Below, in pieces: positions 53,007 to 61,295 of a DNA stretch of 64,000 nt (the stretch's first letter is position 1; every line of letters starts with the position of its first letter). The stretch lies in contig PLSM01000188.1 in NCBI GenBank assembly GCA_003165075.1, positions 15,028 through 79,027 of the forward strand, given 5' to 3'. The translations under genes were made by a program, and so were the position numbers. A model generated the notes under the pieces. That model did no database searches and was not told where the DNA came from. It saw only the letters and a program-made list of their open reading frames with translations. Source of the DNA: Acidobacteriaceae bacterium. Its GTDB lineage: Bacteria > Acidobacteriota > Terriglobia > Terriglobales > Acidobacteriaceae.

Positions 53007-54378
53007 GGAAACCGAGGGATGGACAATCGCGCACCCCCAGGATGCAACTCTTCGCGGCAAGTGGTGGGAAATCTATAGCGATCCAGACTTGAATGCTCTC
53101 GAAGATCTACTCAATATCGACAATCAGAACATTCGCGAGGCCTTTGAGAACTTCATGCAGGCCCGTGCCCTGGTGCGTGAGGCACGCTCCCAATATTTCC
53201 CCACAGTAAGCGTGGGCGGCTCGTACACTCGATCACAGACATCTTCAAACGTTGGGTCAACGGCTAACACCGGCACACTTGCCGGTAAACAGACACAGGT
53301 CTTTTCCTTTCCGGCCGATGTCTCGTGGGAGCCTGACCTGTGGGGGAGGGTCCGCAATACGGTGCACGCGAGCCAATACACTGCCCAATTGACCGCGGCT
53401 GACCTTGAAAATGAGCGGCTGACTGAACAGGCAATTCTCGCCGAATACTTCTTTGAAATTCGCGGACAGGATGCGCTGCAAAAAATTCTCAATGACACGG
53501 TCGAAGCCGACAAGAAAGCCCTTGAAATTGCGAAGGGTCGCTTTGACGACGGTGTAGACGACCAGATCTCCGTTGTCGAGGCACAGTCAACTCTTGAGAG
53601 CGCGCAATCGGATGCGATGAATATCGGGATTGCACGAGCCCAGTATGAGCATGCCATCGCCACGCTTATCGGCAAGTCGGCCTCCACATTCTCAATACCA
53701 GTCCAGCCAAGGACGTGCGCACCTCCGCCCATCCCTATCGGCCTACCATCCCAATTGCTCGAGCGGCGTCCAGACATAGCCGCTGCAGAGCGAAACATGG
53801 CCGCTTCGAATGCGCAGATCAGAATTGCTTATGCCGCCTTTTACCCTGCTCTGACCCTCTCAGCCAGCGGCGGCGTGGAGAGTTCGGCCGTAAAGCACAT
53901 CCTGGTTTGGCCCAGCCGATTCTGGTCTGTCGGTCCTTCCATCTCTGAAACTGTCTATGATGGGGGCCTGCGCAGGGCGGCCGTGAATCAGTACATCGCG
54001 GCTTATAACGCAAATCTCGCTGCCTATCGCCAATCCGTCCTTACGGCATTTCAGCAGGTCGAAGACTCGCTCGCGGCGGTCCGCATTTTTTCCCAGCAGA
54101 TTCAACGCCGGCAGGAAGCCGTCGCGTCATCTCAGACGTTTCTGCAGCTCGAGTTGGGGCGCTATGAAACCGGCATCGATCCTTACATCGACGTGGTCAC
54201 AGCACAAACCACTCTTCTCGCGAACCGGCAGTCCTTGGCGACTCTCCAAGTTCAGCAAATGACGGCATCGGTTCAACTGATCGAATCCCTGGGCGGAGGG
54301 TGGGATCGATCGCAGTTGCCTACACCTGCCCAAGTCACCGGGAAGCCGATGAGGTCAGAGACTGCGATTCAGCATTAG
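52843..54378 (+). CDS. RND outer-membrane factor lipoprotein, NodT family
   Basis: A 511-residue TolC-like outer-membrane channel. ATG 52843 has GGAG 8 bases upstream. The signal ends in a lipobox (ALLVGC, Cys as lipidated residue), followed by DVGPRYLPP typical of the NodT/OprM family. Two OEP repeats follow: ENFMQARALVREARSQYFPT ... ILAEYFFEIRGQDALQKIL, and SNAQIRIAYAAFYPALTLSA ... YETGIDPYIDVVTAQTTLLA. Last gene of the efflux operon, completing a tripartite pump. Its start lies inside the extended frame of the preceding pump gene. Confidence 0.93.
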   Translation: MEKSIAQSSRPFSAWSILSLTLPFALLVGCDVGPRYLPPTSTAPQVYKESPALFKETEGWTIAHPQDATLRGKWWEIYSDPDLNALEDLLNIDNQNIREAFENFMQARALVREARSQYFPTVSVGGSYTRSQTSSNVGSTANTGTLAGKQTQVFSFPADVSWEPDLWGRVRNTVHASQYTAQLTAADLENERLTEQAILAEYFFEIRGQDALQKILNDTVEADKKALEIAKGRFDDGVDDQISVVEAQSTLESAQSDAMNIGIARAQYEHAIATLIGKSASTFSIPVQPRTCAPPPIPIGLPSQLLERRPDIAAAERNMAASNAQIRIAYAAFYPALTLSASGGVESSAVKHILVWPSRFWSVGPSISETVYDGGLRRAAVNQYIAAYNANLAAYRQSVLTAFQQVEDSLAAVRIFSQQIQRRQEAVASSQTFLQLELGRYETGIDPYIDVVTAQTTLLANRQSLATLQVQQMTASVQLIESLGGGWDRSQLPTPAQVTGKPMRSETAIQH

Positions 54379-54436
54379 ATTGCGAAAACAACGTCACCGC
54401 TTAAAGTCAAACGTCGCTATCTATGCAGCTATGCAG

Positions 54437-54949
54437 TTACCACCATTCCGTGGAGCGCGTTGCCGCAGCCTTCACGCCGTTCTCGGATTTGGCCGAGCGA
54501 AGGAGCAAGAGCGGGCACTCCACGAGCTTGATGACCTTCGCGGCAATCGATCCGAAGACCAGCGGTTGCCAGCCTGAAATGCCATGGGTGGAGATCACGA
54601 CCAGGTCAACATGTTCACGTTCTATTACTTGCATGATGTTCCCAACTACGTCATTTCCAACTTCGACACTGGAGGTTGACTTCACTCCTCTGGATGCGAG
54701 AGCTGCATGGCACTTTGCCAGATGTTGCTCTGCGAATGTTCGTGCCTCCTCAACAAACTTATTTTCGGGAACCATGTCGGGAATTGTCGTGGCGGGGAAC
54801 ATCGGGATCACATTCACAAGATAGAGTTCCGCATGAAAGTGCTTTGCAAGGTCACTTGCCGTCTCCAAGGCCGCCTGGGATGAGGGGCTAAAGTCAATTG
54901 GCAAAAGGATCTTCGTGGGGATGGAAGAGGAAGAATGAGCTTCAGGCAT
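54437..54949 (-). CDS. Universal stress protein, UspA family
   Basis: A 170-residue protein with the Usp fold: ILLPIDFSPSSQAALETASD at the N-terminus and the nucleotide-binding signature GISGWQPLVFGSIAAKVIKL (G-x2-G-x6-GS) near the C-terminus, so it is probably of the ATP-binding type. Start ATG 54949. It is convergent with the efflux operon. General stress role is inferred from the family. Confidence 0.92.
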   Translation of the reverse strand: MPEAHSSSSIPTKILLPIDFSPSSQAALETASDLAKHFHAELYLVNVIPMFPATTIPDMVPENKFVEEARTFAEQHLAKCHAALASRGVKSTSSVEVGNDVVGNIMQVIEREHVDLVVISTHGISGWQPLVFGSIAAKVIKLVECPLLLLRSAKSENGVKAAATRSTEWW

Positions 54950-55354
54950 GACGGTCTCCTTGACGAATCATGAGCCGATTCGCAGGCTCATTCTCTTCCA
55001 TCCGCACACGCCCGGCCTGTGCTCTTTTGAACACTCTGCGCACGGGCTCGTCGTCGTTGTTTATGGACCGATGTCACCTTGACCGATTGGTGCGGTCATG
55101 CGGAGACGACAACTTATAATCCTGTGCAAGAATGACCAGCTATCGAGGCCTCCATTCTGAAAGCATTACTAAGAGCATGCTTATGCTCCGTGGTACGTCG
55201 TTGAAAGCGCCAGCCGTGTCTCTGAACGACGATGCCGATTAGAGGTGCGCAATTGAAGTCATCCACGACGATATTGGAGCCACAATCCTCGCCCGTCTAT
55301 CTCGGTAATCGGACAGACATGCGAAGCGGCAGAACGGCCACGGAGCCTCTCGGC
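54950..55354. promoter_or_regulatory. Divergent region with a perfect -10 hexamer for the MCE operon
   Basis: About 405 bp between the minus-strand stress gene and the plus-strand MCE operon. TATAAT at 55115-55120 is a consensus -10 box on the plus strand, but no good -35 lies at 16-18 bases. The frame upstream of 55355 stays open to 55232 without signal-peptide features, so it is treated as leader. No RNA gene seen. Confidence 0.4.
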
Positions 55355-56068
55355 ATGAAGGTGACACGGGCGATGTTCGTGTTGCTTGTAACTATAGTGC
55401 TGACAGCACTGCCAAGTGAGATAAGGTCGCAATCGCTGTCGTCTTCTGAAGGTCTCTCAGTAACCCAAAAAGTTACGACATCTTCGAATCTCGACTTGAC
55501 GTATGTCCGTCCGACACAGAAGACAATGGTTATTAACTACACTTTCGATGCGTTTGGTCCGTATCCAATTGCCGGCGCCGCGTTCGCAGCCGGTATCAAC
55601 CAGCTGAGTAATGCGCCACCGGAGTGGAACCAGGGAGCTGAGGGTTTTGGCAAGCGATTTGGATCCGACTTTGCAATCGCAGCTATTGGAATAACCACGC
55701 GCTATGCGCTGGCAGAAGCCTTCAAGGAAGATACCTTATATTACCGCTGTCAATGCAGCGGGATGTTTCCGCGGCTGCGCCATGCCACGATTTCCACATT
55801 GACAGCTCGTCGCGGCGAAGACGGCCATCGTGCTTTCTCTTTCTCTGCGCTGGTTGCGCCTTACGCGGGTTCAATGACTGCTATCTATGGTTGGTACCCG
55901 GATCGTTTTGGAGCAAAGGACGCATTCCGGATGGGTAACTATAGTCTCTTGGGATATGTAGGGGGAAACATCGCCCTGGAGTTCCTGTATAGCGGACCCC
56001 ATTCCATGCTGACGCGCATGCACCTGAACAACGGACACGGCGCACCAGACCCAGGACCAAACCATTGA
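55355..56068 (+). CDS. Exported protein of the MCE operon, acidobacterial hypothetical
   Basis: A 237-residue protein; ATG 55355 has GGAG 9 bases upstream and starts a clear signal peptide (MKVTRAMFVLLVTIVLTALP, then SEIRSQS). The mature part is rich in Gly, Ala and aromatic residues: YTFDAFGPYPIAGAAFAAGI, GFGKRFGSDFAIAAIGITTR, YYRCQCSGMFPRLRHATIST, MGNYSLLGYVGGNIALEFLY. I do not know a named family. It overlaps the MCE permease gene, so it is probably the outer-membrane-side or periplasmic partner of the lipid transporter, a role inferred only from position. Confidence 0.7.
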   Translation: MKVTRAMFVLLVTIVLTALPSEIRSQSLSSSEGLSVTQKVTTSSNLDLTYVRPTQKTMVINYTFDAFGPYPIAGAAFAAGINQLSNAPPEWNQGAEGFGKRFGSDFAIAAIGITTRYALAEAFKEDTLYYRCQCSGMFPRLRHATISTLTARRGEDGHRAFSFSALVAPYAGSMTAIYGWYPDRFGAKDAFRMGNYSLLGYVGGNIALEFLYSGPHSMLTRMHLNNGHGAPDPGPNH

Positions 56069-56916
56069 ACGACCGCGGGCAGACGGCAGCCGCGAGTTTC
56101 AGCCCTCCACTTCCGGAACGGAGGATCGTAGACATTCCCGCTGCCATCGCTTCGCCGGGGGGCTTGGTTGACGGCTTTTTCGAGTGGTTCGGCAACCTCG
56201 GAATCTTTTCCTGGCAAGTTCTCAAGGCTGCAGTGACGCCGCCCTATGAGTGGCGTGAGTTGATTCGACAACTCGACGAAGTTGGATCGAAGTCTCTACC
56301 GCTCGTCGCCTTGGCAGGAGCCGCAATCGGCGTTGTCATCTCGTTGGAGGCCCGTTACAGTCTCAGTCGGTTCGGCGCTAAATCGATGTTTCCCGCCACT
56401 CTGGTGTATTCCGTCATCCAGGTGATGGGCCCGGTCATCACAGGTCTTGTTGTGAGCGGGCGCGTGGGCGCCGGCATTGGCGCTGAGCTTGCATCGATGA
56501 AAGTAACAGAACAGATCGATGCCATCGAGGCATCTGCGATCAACCCGTACAGACTGCTCGCGGCAACACGCATTCTTGCCTGCATTCTGATGCTGCCGCT
56601 CCTGACCGTTGCCGCTGACGGTTGCGGCTTATTAACTGGCTGGTTCGCCCAGACTCTAGTGGAACCGCTCTCATTCCAGCAGTTCATTTCAAGTGGCTTC
56701 AGCGGCGCCACCTTTAACGCCTTTCTGCCACCAACTCTCAAGACCGCCGTGTATGGCCTGATCATCGGGCTCGTTTCATGTTTTCAGGGAATGCGTACAC
56801 GCGGAGGCGCCGCCGGAGTGGGACGTGCTGCCACCAACTCTGTCGTACTTGCTTCACTCTTTCTTATCCTGGCGGACGTCGTCTTGGTGAAATTCATCCT
56901 GGTTTTCTTTCCTTAG
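56065..56916 (+). CDS. MlaE-type ABC permease (MCE lipid transport)
   Basis: A 283-residue inner-membrane permease of the MlaE/YrbE family. The TTG start at 56065 overlaps the upstream stop. Family blocks: YEWRELIRQLDEVGSKSLPL, VSGRVGAGIGAELASMKVTE, QIDAIEASAINPYRLLAATR, and the C-terminal GLIIGLVSCFQGMRTRGGAA. It forms the membrane core with the ATPase and MCE proteins encoded next, moving phospholipid between inner membrane and envelope. Confidence 0.93.
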   Translation: MNDRGQTAAASFSPPLPERRIVDIPAAIASPGGLVDGFFEWFGNLGIFSWQVLKAAVTPPYEWRELIRQLDEVGSKSLPLVALAGAAIGVVISLEARYSLSRFGAKSMFPATLVYSVIQVMGPVITGLVVSGRVGAGIGAELASMKVTEQIDAIEASAINPYRLLAATRILACILMLPLLTVAADGCGLLTGWFAQTLVEPLSFQQFISSGFSGATFNAFLPPTLKTAVYGLIIGLVSCFQGMRTRGGAAGVGRAATNSVVLASLFLILADVVLVKFILVFFP

Positions 56917-56945
56917 CCCTTGCATGAACTGCTCGCGAAACAAAT

Positions 56946-57734
56946 ATGGCCACAGCCTATGACAATGCGATGAAGCAAGAAGCTGCCACGGATGATAGCG
57001 GCGTCCCGTTTGTCGCGGTTGAGAATTTGCGGAAGGTCTTTGCAGGCCGCGCGGTTCTCGACGGAGTCAACTTAAGCGTGAGCCGTGGGAAAACACTGGC
57101 CGTGCTGGGACGAAGCGGTACAGGAAAGAGCGTGCTGCTCAGACTCCTCATTGGCCTCGAGAGACCGGATTCAGGATCGGTTTGCATCCATGGCCAGGAC
57201 ATCGCAGGCCTGGCTCTCGATCAGCTTGGAGAGATCAGGAAGAGGATAGGCTTCCTGTTTCAGCATGCAGCTCTTTACGATTCGTTGACTGTCGCCGAGA
57301 ATGTGGCTTTTCCTCTGCAACACCATAGAAAGGAAATGTCGAAGTCCGAGCAGGCCGACCGGGTGAACCAGTTGCTGGCTGAAGTGGGAATGGAAGAAGA
57401 CCTCGAGAAAATGCCTTCAGACATCTCCGGTGGAATGCAAAAGCGCGTGGGCCTTGCACGGGCGCTCGCGCTCGAGCCTGAGATTCTCCTCCTCGACGAG
57501 CCCACCGCCGGACTCGACCCCATCAGTTCAGGGGAAATCGACGAGTTGATTCTCAAACTCCAGCGTGAGCGAATGATGGCATCGATCGTTGTAACCCACA
57601 ATCTGCATAGCGCTAGGACGATCGCCAACCGTCTGGCCATCTTGAATGAAGGCAAGGTGGTGATCCAAGGCTCGTTTGAAGACCTTCAACAAAGTGATAT
57701 CGGGTTTGTAAAGGAATTTCTGAAGCAGTCGTAG
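56946..57734 (+). CDS. MlaF-type ABC ATPase
   Basis: A 262-residue ABC ATP-binding protein 29 bp after the permease. Walker A GRSGTGKS, Q-loop in GFLFQHAALYDSLTVAENVA, signature SGGMQKRVGLARA, Walker B LLLDEPTAGLDP, H-loop VVTHNLHSA. The SGGMQKR signature and AALYDSLTV block are characteristic of MlaF-like MCE-system ATPases. Energises the adjacent permease. Confidence 0.94.
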   Translation: MATAYDNAMKQEAATDDSGVPFVAVENLRKVFAGRAVLDGVNLSVSRGKTLAVLGRSGTGKSVLLRLLIGLERPDSGSVCIHGQDIAGLALDQLGEIRKRIGFLFQHAALYDSLTVAENVAFPLQHHRKEMSKSEQADRVNQLLAEVGMEEDLEKMPSDISGGMQKRVGLARALALEPEILLLDEPTAGLDPISSGEIDELILKLQRERMMASIVVTHNLHSARTIANRLAILNEGKVVIQGSFEDLQQSDIGFVKEFLKQS

Positions 57735-57742
57735 GAGAAGTT

Positions 57743-58933
57743 ATGTCGAGAGTGGCGCGGCTAGGAGCATTCATCGTTATGACATTGGCGGTTCTGGGCG
57801 CCGGGGTCTTCGTTATCGGGAGCAAGGAGTACCTGTTTCGCTCCACATACCAACTGAAGGCCCAGTTCGACAATGTAGCGGGTCTGGCTGAAGGAGCCGA
57901 CGTTCAGGTGGGCGGCGTTCACAGTGGAACAGTAACTGGAATTGCCTTGCCCAGGAAGCCCGGTGATAAGATAACCGTCTTCATAAATCTCGCCAAGTCC
58001 ACGCACGAGATTATCAAGAAGGACTCCGTAGCTTCAATCCAAACCGAGGGGCTGTTGGGGAACCAATACGTGGCCATCTCTTTCGGATCTGCAGGGCAAG
58101 CCGAAGTAAAAGACGGCGAGATTATCCAGAGTGAACCGCCGCTGGTGATGGCCGACCTGCTCAAGAAGACCAGCAGCATTCTGGATGGCAGCCAAATGGC
58201 TATCCAGAATGCTGCTTTGGCGACGGCGCACCTGAACTCAGTGAGTGCGAAAATCGATTCAGGACAGGGTACCGTGGGCGCGCTCGTGAACGACAAAGAA
58301 CTCTATAGCAACCTGGAACAGACCACATCCACTCTGCATGCAACAATGCTCCAGGCGCAGACTGGAGTGACGGACTTTCAGGAGAATATGGAGGCCTTGA
58401 AACACAACTTCCTTTTGAGCGGATATTTCAAGAAGCGCGGATACGAAGACTCCGCCGACTTGGCTGCAAATAGTATTGGCGGGCTCCCGAAAGAGATGCC
58501 GGAAAAGGAGTTTACTTTTACAGCCAGGCAGCTCTTCGATGGCCGCGATTCCGCCAAGATGAAGGATCAGAAAACCCTAAAGGCCAGCGGCGATTTTCTG
58601 GCCCATAATGATTTCGGGTTTGCGGTTGTGGTGGTTTCCACTGGTATGGACGGCGATACCCAGAAGGATCTGGTGCTCACCGAAGCCAGGGCGATGGTCG
58701 TGCGCGAGTATCTGGTCGAAAACTTCGGATTTGACGACAGCCAGCTTAAGACGCTGGGATTAGGCAAGCAGGCGGGAGCGAATCCGGAGACAGATTGGGG
58801 TTCGATCCGGATCCTCATTTTCCCTGAAGGAACCCAGATCCCGACCGCCAGCCTCGCACCGGCAGGCAGTCCATCCACAACCGATGCCGACCGCCCAACC
58901 GGGGTCACCGCCGCAGCAACTCAAAAGCCATAG
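57743..58933 (+). CDS. MCE-domain protein with OmpA-like C-terminal domain
   Basis: A 396-residue MlaD-type protein 8 bp after the ATPase. One N-terminal transmembrane anchor (residues 8-27), one MCE domain (about 35-115: YQLKAQFDNVAGLAEGADVQ, GLLGNQYVAISFG), then a helical stretch (about 130-235). Residues about 255-355 resemble an OmpA/MotB fold (QLFDGRDSAKMKDQ, VLTEARAMVVREYLVENFGF, DSQLKTLGLGKQAG), although the usual NxxLSxxRA/NRRV peptidoglycan motif is only partly kept. A Pro/Thr/Ala tail ends the protein. This fusion could span inner membrane to cell wall. Substrate presumed phospholipid. Confidence 0.88.
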   Translation: MSRVARLGAFIVMTLAVLGAGVFVIGSKEYLFRSTYQLKAQFDNVAGLAEGADVQVGGVHSGTVTGIALPRKPGDKITVFINLAKSTHEIIKKDSVASIQTEGLLGNQYVAISFGSAGQAEVKDGEIIQSEPPLVMADLLKKTSSILDGSQMAIQNAALATAHLNSVSAKIDSGQGTVGALVNDKELYSNLEQTTSTLHATMLQAQTGVTDFQENMEALKHNFLLSGYFKKRGYEDSADLAANSIGGLPKEMPEKEFTFTARQLFDGRDSAKMKDQKTLKASGDFLAHNDFGFAVVVVSTGMDGDTQKDLVLTEARAMVVREYLVENFGFDDSQLKTLGLGKQAGANPETDWGSIRILIFPEGTQIPTASLAPAGSPSTTDADRPTGVTAAATQKP

Positions 58934-59476
58934 TGCATTACGCAACTATGGTGTGCAGTGAGTGTATGCGCAAAGGACGCTTTCCGCCTCGTGTACCGAA
59001 TTGCTCAGGATACTGTCTTCCGAAATAAAAGAATAACTTGGAAAGAACATCACGGTTCTTGTGTGCGATCCCACCCTCCCATTGCGATCCCACCCTCCAA
59101 TATGGATATGGCGCTTGCATGCTGACAAACCGCTTTTGCATCTGTATTGGTAGGATTCGCCGTGACCCCATCAAAAATAGCCCTCTGCATGCATCCGGCT
59201 GAGCACTTTAGCTCAGCCATTCTCCCATTTGCCTTGAGAGTATAGGCAGGAAGCGGAGTAACTTCCCTCCTCTTCCTCTTGGTCTTTGGGATTATGTAGT
59301 GACATTCCGCCAACGCCGCGTTTCAATTACTTCGCGGGGTATGCTATCGGCGCAAATGCAGTTGCCCACGGAAGGATGCACAAGGAGCATGCAGGCACTT
59401 CAACGCGAGTGCTCATAACTTCTCGGCGATACCTTGCGTGTGGATCGAGTTCGTGAAAAGGATTGGAGCACATTAA
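58934..59476. other. Intergenic region after the MCE operon
   Basis: About 543 bp. It contains a tandem direct repeat of GCGATCCCACCCTCC (near 59067-59098) and the hairpin at 59197-59218. Minus-strand frames of up to 87 codons across it lack ribosome sites and family features. The promoter of the 59477 gene should lie near its right end. Confidence 0.4.
59197..59218. terminator. Hairpin downstream of the MCE operon
   Basis: GGCTGAGC (59197-59204) pairs perfectly with GCTCAGCC (59211-59218) around a 6-base loop. It lies about 264 bp past the MCE gene stop and may end that transcript; no strong T-tract follows. Confidence 0.4.
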
Positions 59477-59665
59477 ATGCCACTCGTCACCGTTGTTATC
59501 ATACTGGCCGTCGTAGGCGTCTTGTTATGGCTGGTGAATCGCATTCCGATGCAGAGTACCATCAAGAGCATCCTGAATCTTGTAGTTGTAATCGCGGTGG
59601 TTCTGTGGCTACTGAAGGTATTTGATCTCCTCCATTACGTTTCACAATTCCGCGTCGGGCATTGA
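59477..59665 (+). CDS. Thivi_2564-like small membrane protein
   Basis: A 62-residue protein with two transmembrane helices: MPLVTVVIILAVVGVLLWLV, then ILNLVVVIAVVLWLLKVFDL. The intervening NRIPMQSTIKSIL is typical of the Thivi_2564 family of small bacterial membrane proteins. GGAG lies 10 bases before the ATG. Function unknown. Confidence 0.8.
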   Translation: MPLVTVVIILAVVGVLLWLVNRIPMQSTIKSILNLVVVIAVVLWLLKVFDLLHYVSQFRVGH

Positions 59666-59926
59666 GTAATCAAGCGAATGAAGTCGGTAGCGTTGCGCGA
59701 CAACACAGCAACAGAACGCGCGCGCTGAACGAAGCCTACGTAACAAGAAGTCGTGACGGTAACATCCATGAAAGCGACCAGAGTTGCAGGCGATGCCTTC
59801 GGCACTCGGCCTGCTTCGGTGATAGGCCGGAAAGAGCTGTTTGGAAATCCCTTCTCGCCAACAATTCTCCAGGCATCGCTCCAGACCGACGCCGCTCAAG
59901 CTCGTAATCGAACGACTGGAGTTATT
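59666..59926. other. Short gap, nothing recognised
   Basis: About 260 bp with overlapping short frames on both strands and no ribosome site or family match. It precedes two small plus-strand genes. Confidence 0.3.
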
Positions 59927-60040
59927 ATGCCCCTCATCAAGAAAAAGGACCTAAAGAGCTATTTCGCTTCCGCCGGCGCAATGCAAATCATTCGAAGTCG
60001 CCCACGGACCGACCAAATGCTATCATCTCCTCGGGATTGA
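59927..60040 (+). CDS. Candidate 37-residue basic protein
   Basis: ATG 59927 has GGAG 5 bases upstream. The product (MPLIKKKDLKSYFASAGAMQ, then IIRSRPRTDQMLSS...) is short and basic with no membrane segment. No family recognised; the good ribosome site is the main support. Confidence 0.4.
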   Translation: MPLIKKKDLKSYFASAGAMQIIRSRPRTDQMLSSPRD

Positions 60041-60150
60041 AAGCTGAATTCGCAGATCCGAATCGGGATCATGTGGCTAAGGAACAACCTAAGCAACCGT
60101 TCTCCAATGGGCCGGACATCCCCTGATCGTGATGGCGTTCCCGTCTGTTA

Positions 60151-60318
60151 ATGCATGGACACCCGTACTGTCCCTACTGCAATTCGGTCAAATTCAAGGC
60201 AGCTGAGTTGCGGTCGATCGATGGAGTGCTCTGGACGTTCGCGCAAAATCCAGTTCGGTGCATGTTTTACCTGCGCCGCTACAACTTGTTTGCATTGCAT
60301 GGCGCTAATGCAGGATGA
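60151..60318 (+). CDS. Small CPxCNS zinc-ribbon-like protein (copy 2, one Cys lost)
   Basis: A 55-residue protein homologous to the gene at 21268: CPYCNSVKFK, ELRSIDGVLW, NPVRCMFYLRRYNLF. The first CxxC pair is intact, but the second reads CMFY instead of CMFC, so a four-Cys zinc site cannot form in the same way. The stop lies 3 bp before the DedA gene start, suggesting translational coupling. Divergence at a ligand suggests loss of metal binding or a change of function. Confidence 0.65.
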   Translation: MHGHPYCPYCNSVKFKAAELRSIDGVLWTFAQNPVRCMFYLRRYNLFALHGANAG

Positions 60319-60321
60319 GTC

Positions 60322-61017
60322 ATGACCATCCTTGTCCCAAAGACGGCTCAACCTCCTGTGCTGCGGACACAGCACTCGCTCGTGCCTCACTGGCTCACAC
60401 ACCTGGGCGCTCTTGGGCTCTTTTCCGTTGCCGTCATCGATTCCTCCGTTATTCCTTTGCCCCTGCCCGGTAGCACTGACTTGCTCCTGCTTTGGCTGGT
60501 CGCTCACAACGGAGATCCCTGGCTGCTTGCGGCGATGGCCATTGCCGGCAGCCTCGTGGGAGGTTACACCACATGGCACGTTGGACGCAGAGGCGGTGAG
60601 GCAACACTGCAGCGGCACGTCCCGGCCCGCATTCTTAAGCGGGTAATCGTTTGGGTCAAGCATCATCCAGTCCTCGCTGTGTTTCTTCCCGCGATGCTGC
60701 CTCCGCCTATTCCTCTACTACCATTTGCGCTCGCCTCGGGCGCACTGGGAGTTTCGCGTAGCCGCTTTCTCGTCGTGTACGGCGCGGCTCGCACCTTGCG
60801 TTACTCCCTGATTGCTTGGCTCGGCGTGGTTTATGGACGCCGTGCGCTCCGCCTGTGGTCTGGAACGCTGCAGAAATGGTCTGCGCCGCTGCTTTGGGTG
60901 TTCGGGGGACTACTTGTTACCGGAGTTTGTCTCGGGATATGGAAGCTTCGTGGTCTGCGCAAATCTGCGGTCGCAGTAAATCGCACATCGCGTGACAAGA
61001 CGGCTCTCGCGGACTGA
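60322..61017 (+). CDS. DedA/VTT-domain membrane protein
   Basis: A 231-residue polytopic protein of the DedA/SNARE-associated (VTT) superfamily, nearer the YqaA type. Blocks: FSVAVIDSSVIPLPLPGSTD, GSLVGGYTTWHVGRRGG, LPAMLPPPIPLLPFALASGA and SRFLVVYGAARTLRYSLIAW. DedA-superfamily proteins are linked to lipid scrambling and envelope homeostasis. It directly follows the small CPxCNS gene. Confidence 0.85.
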   Translation: MTILVPKTAQPPVLRTQHSLVPHWLTHLGALGLFSVAVIDSSVIPLPLPGSTDLLLLWLVAHNGDPWLLAAMAIAGSLVGGYTTWHVGRRGGEATLQRHVPARILKRVIVWVKHHPVLAVFLPAMLPPPIPLLPFALASGALGVSRSRFLVVYGAARTLRYSLIAWLGVVYGRRALRLWSGTLQKWSAPLLWVFGGLLVTGVCLGIWKLRGLRKSAVAVNRTSRDKTALAD

Positions 61018-61251
61018 AATGCCGGAGGCCTCTCTACTGCGCTTCACTTTGGCGGTTGGGATCCCTTCCGGACCTGCGCACAGACCCAGGTCTCTGACCG
61101 CTTGATGCTGTATCAACGTCGGGTGCCCCAAGTTTCGGGGTCCCCGGCGACAGGTCTTCGTCGCTGGGGTGAGGTTTCGATTTTGAGACCTGGGAAACCA
61201 CAAATCTCAGGAGCGAATTCATACGGTCAGATATCTGGGCACCAAAAACAA

Positions 61252-61275
61252 CGGCCGGGTAGATATACCCGGCCG
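61252..61275 (-). terminator. Intrinsic terminator of the YXWGXW gene
   Basis: CGGCCGGGTA (61252-61261) pairs with TACCCGGCCG (61266-61275), a 10-bp stem with a 4-base loop. In the minus direction it is followed by TTGTTTTTGG, a T-rich tract, and starts 20 bp after the minus-strand stop at 61296. This is the best intrinsic terminator in the window. Confidence 0.78.
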
Positions 61276-61295
61276 CCAAAAGACTCCACTTACAA

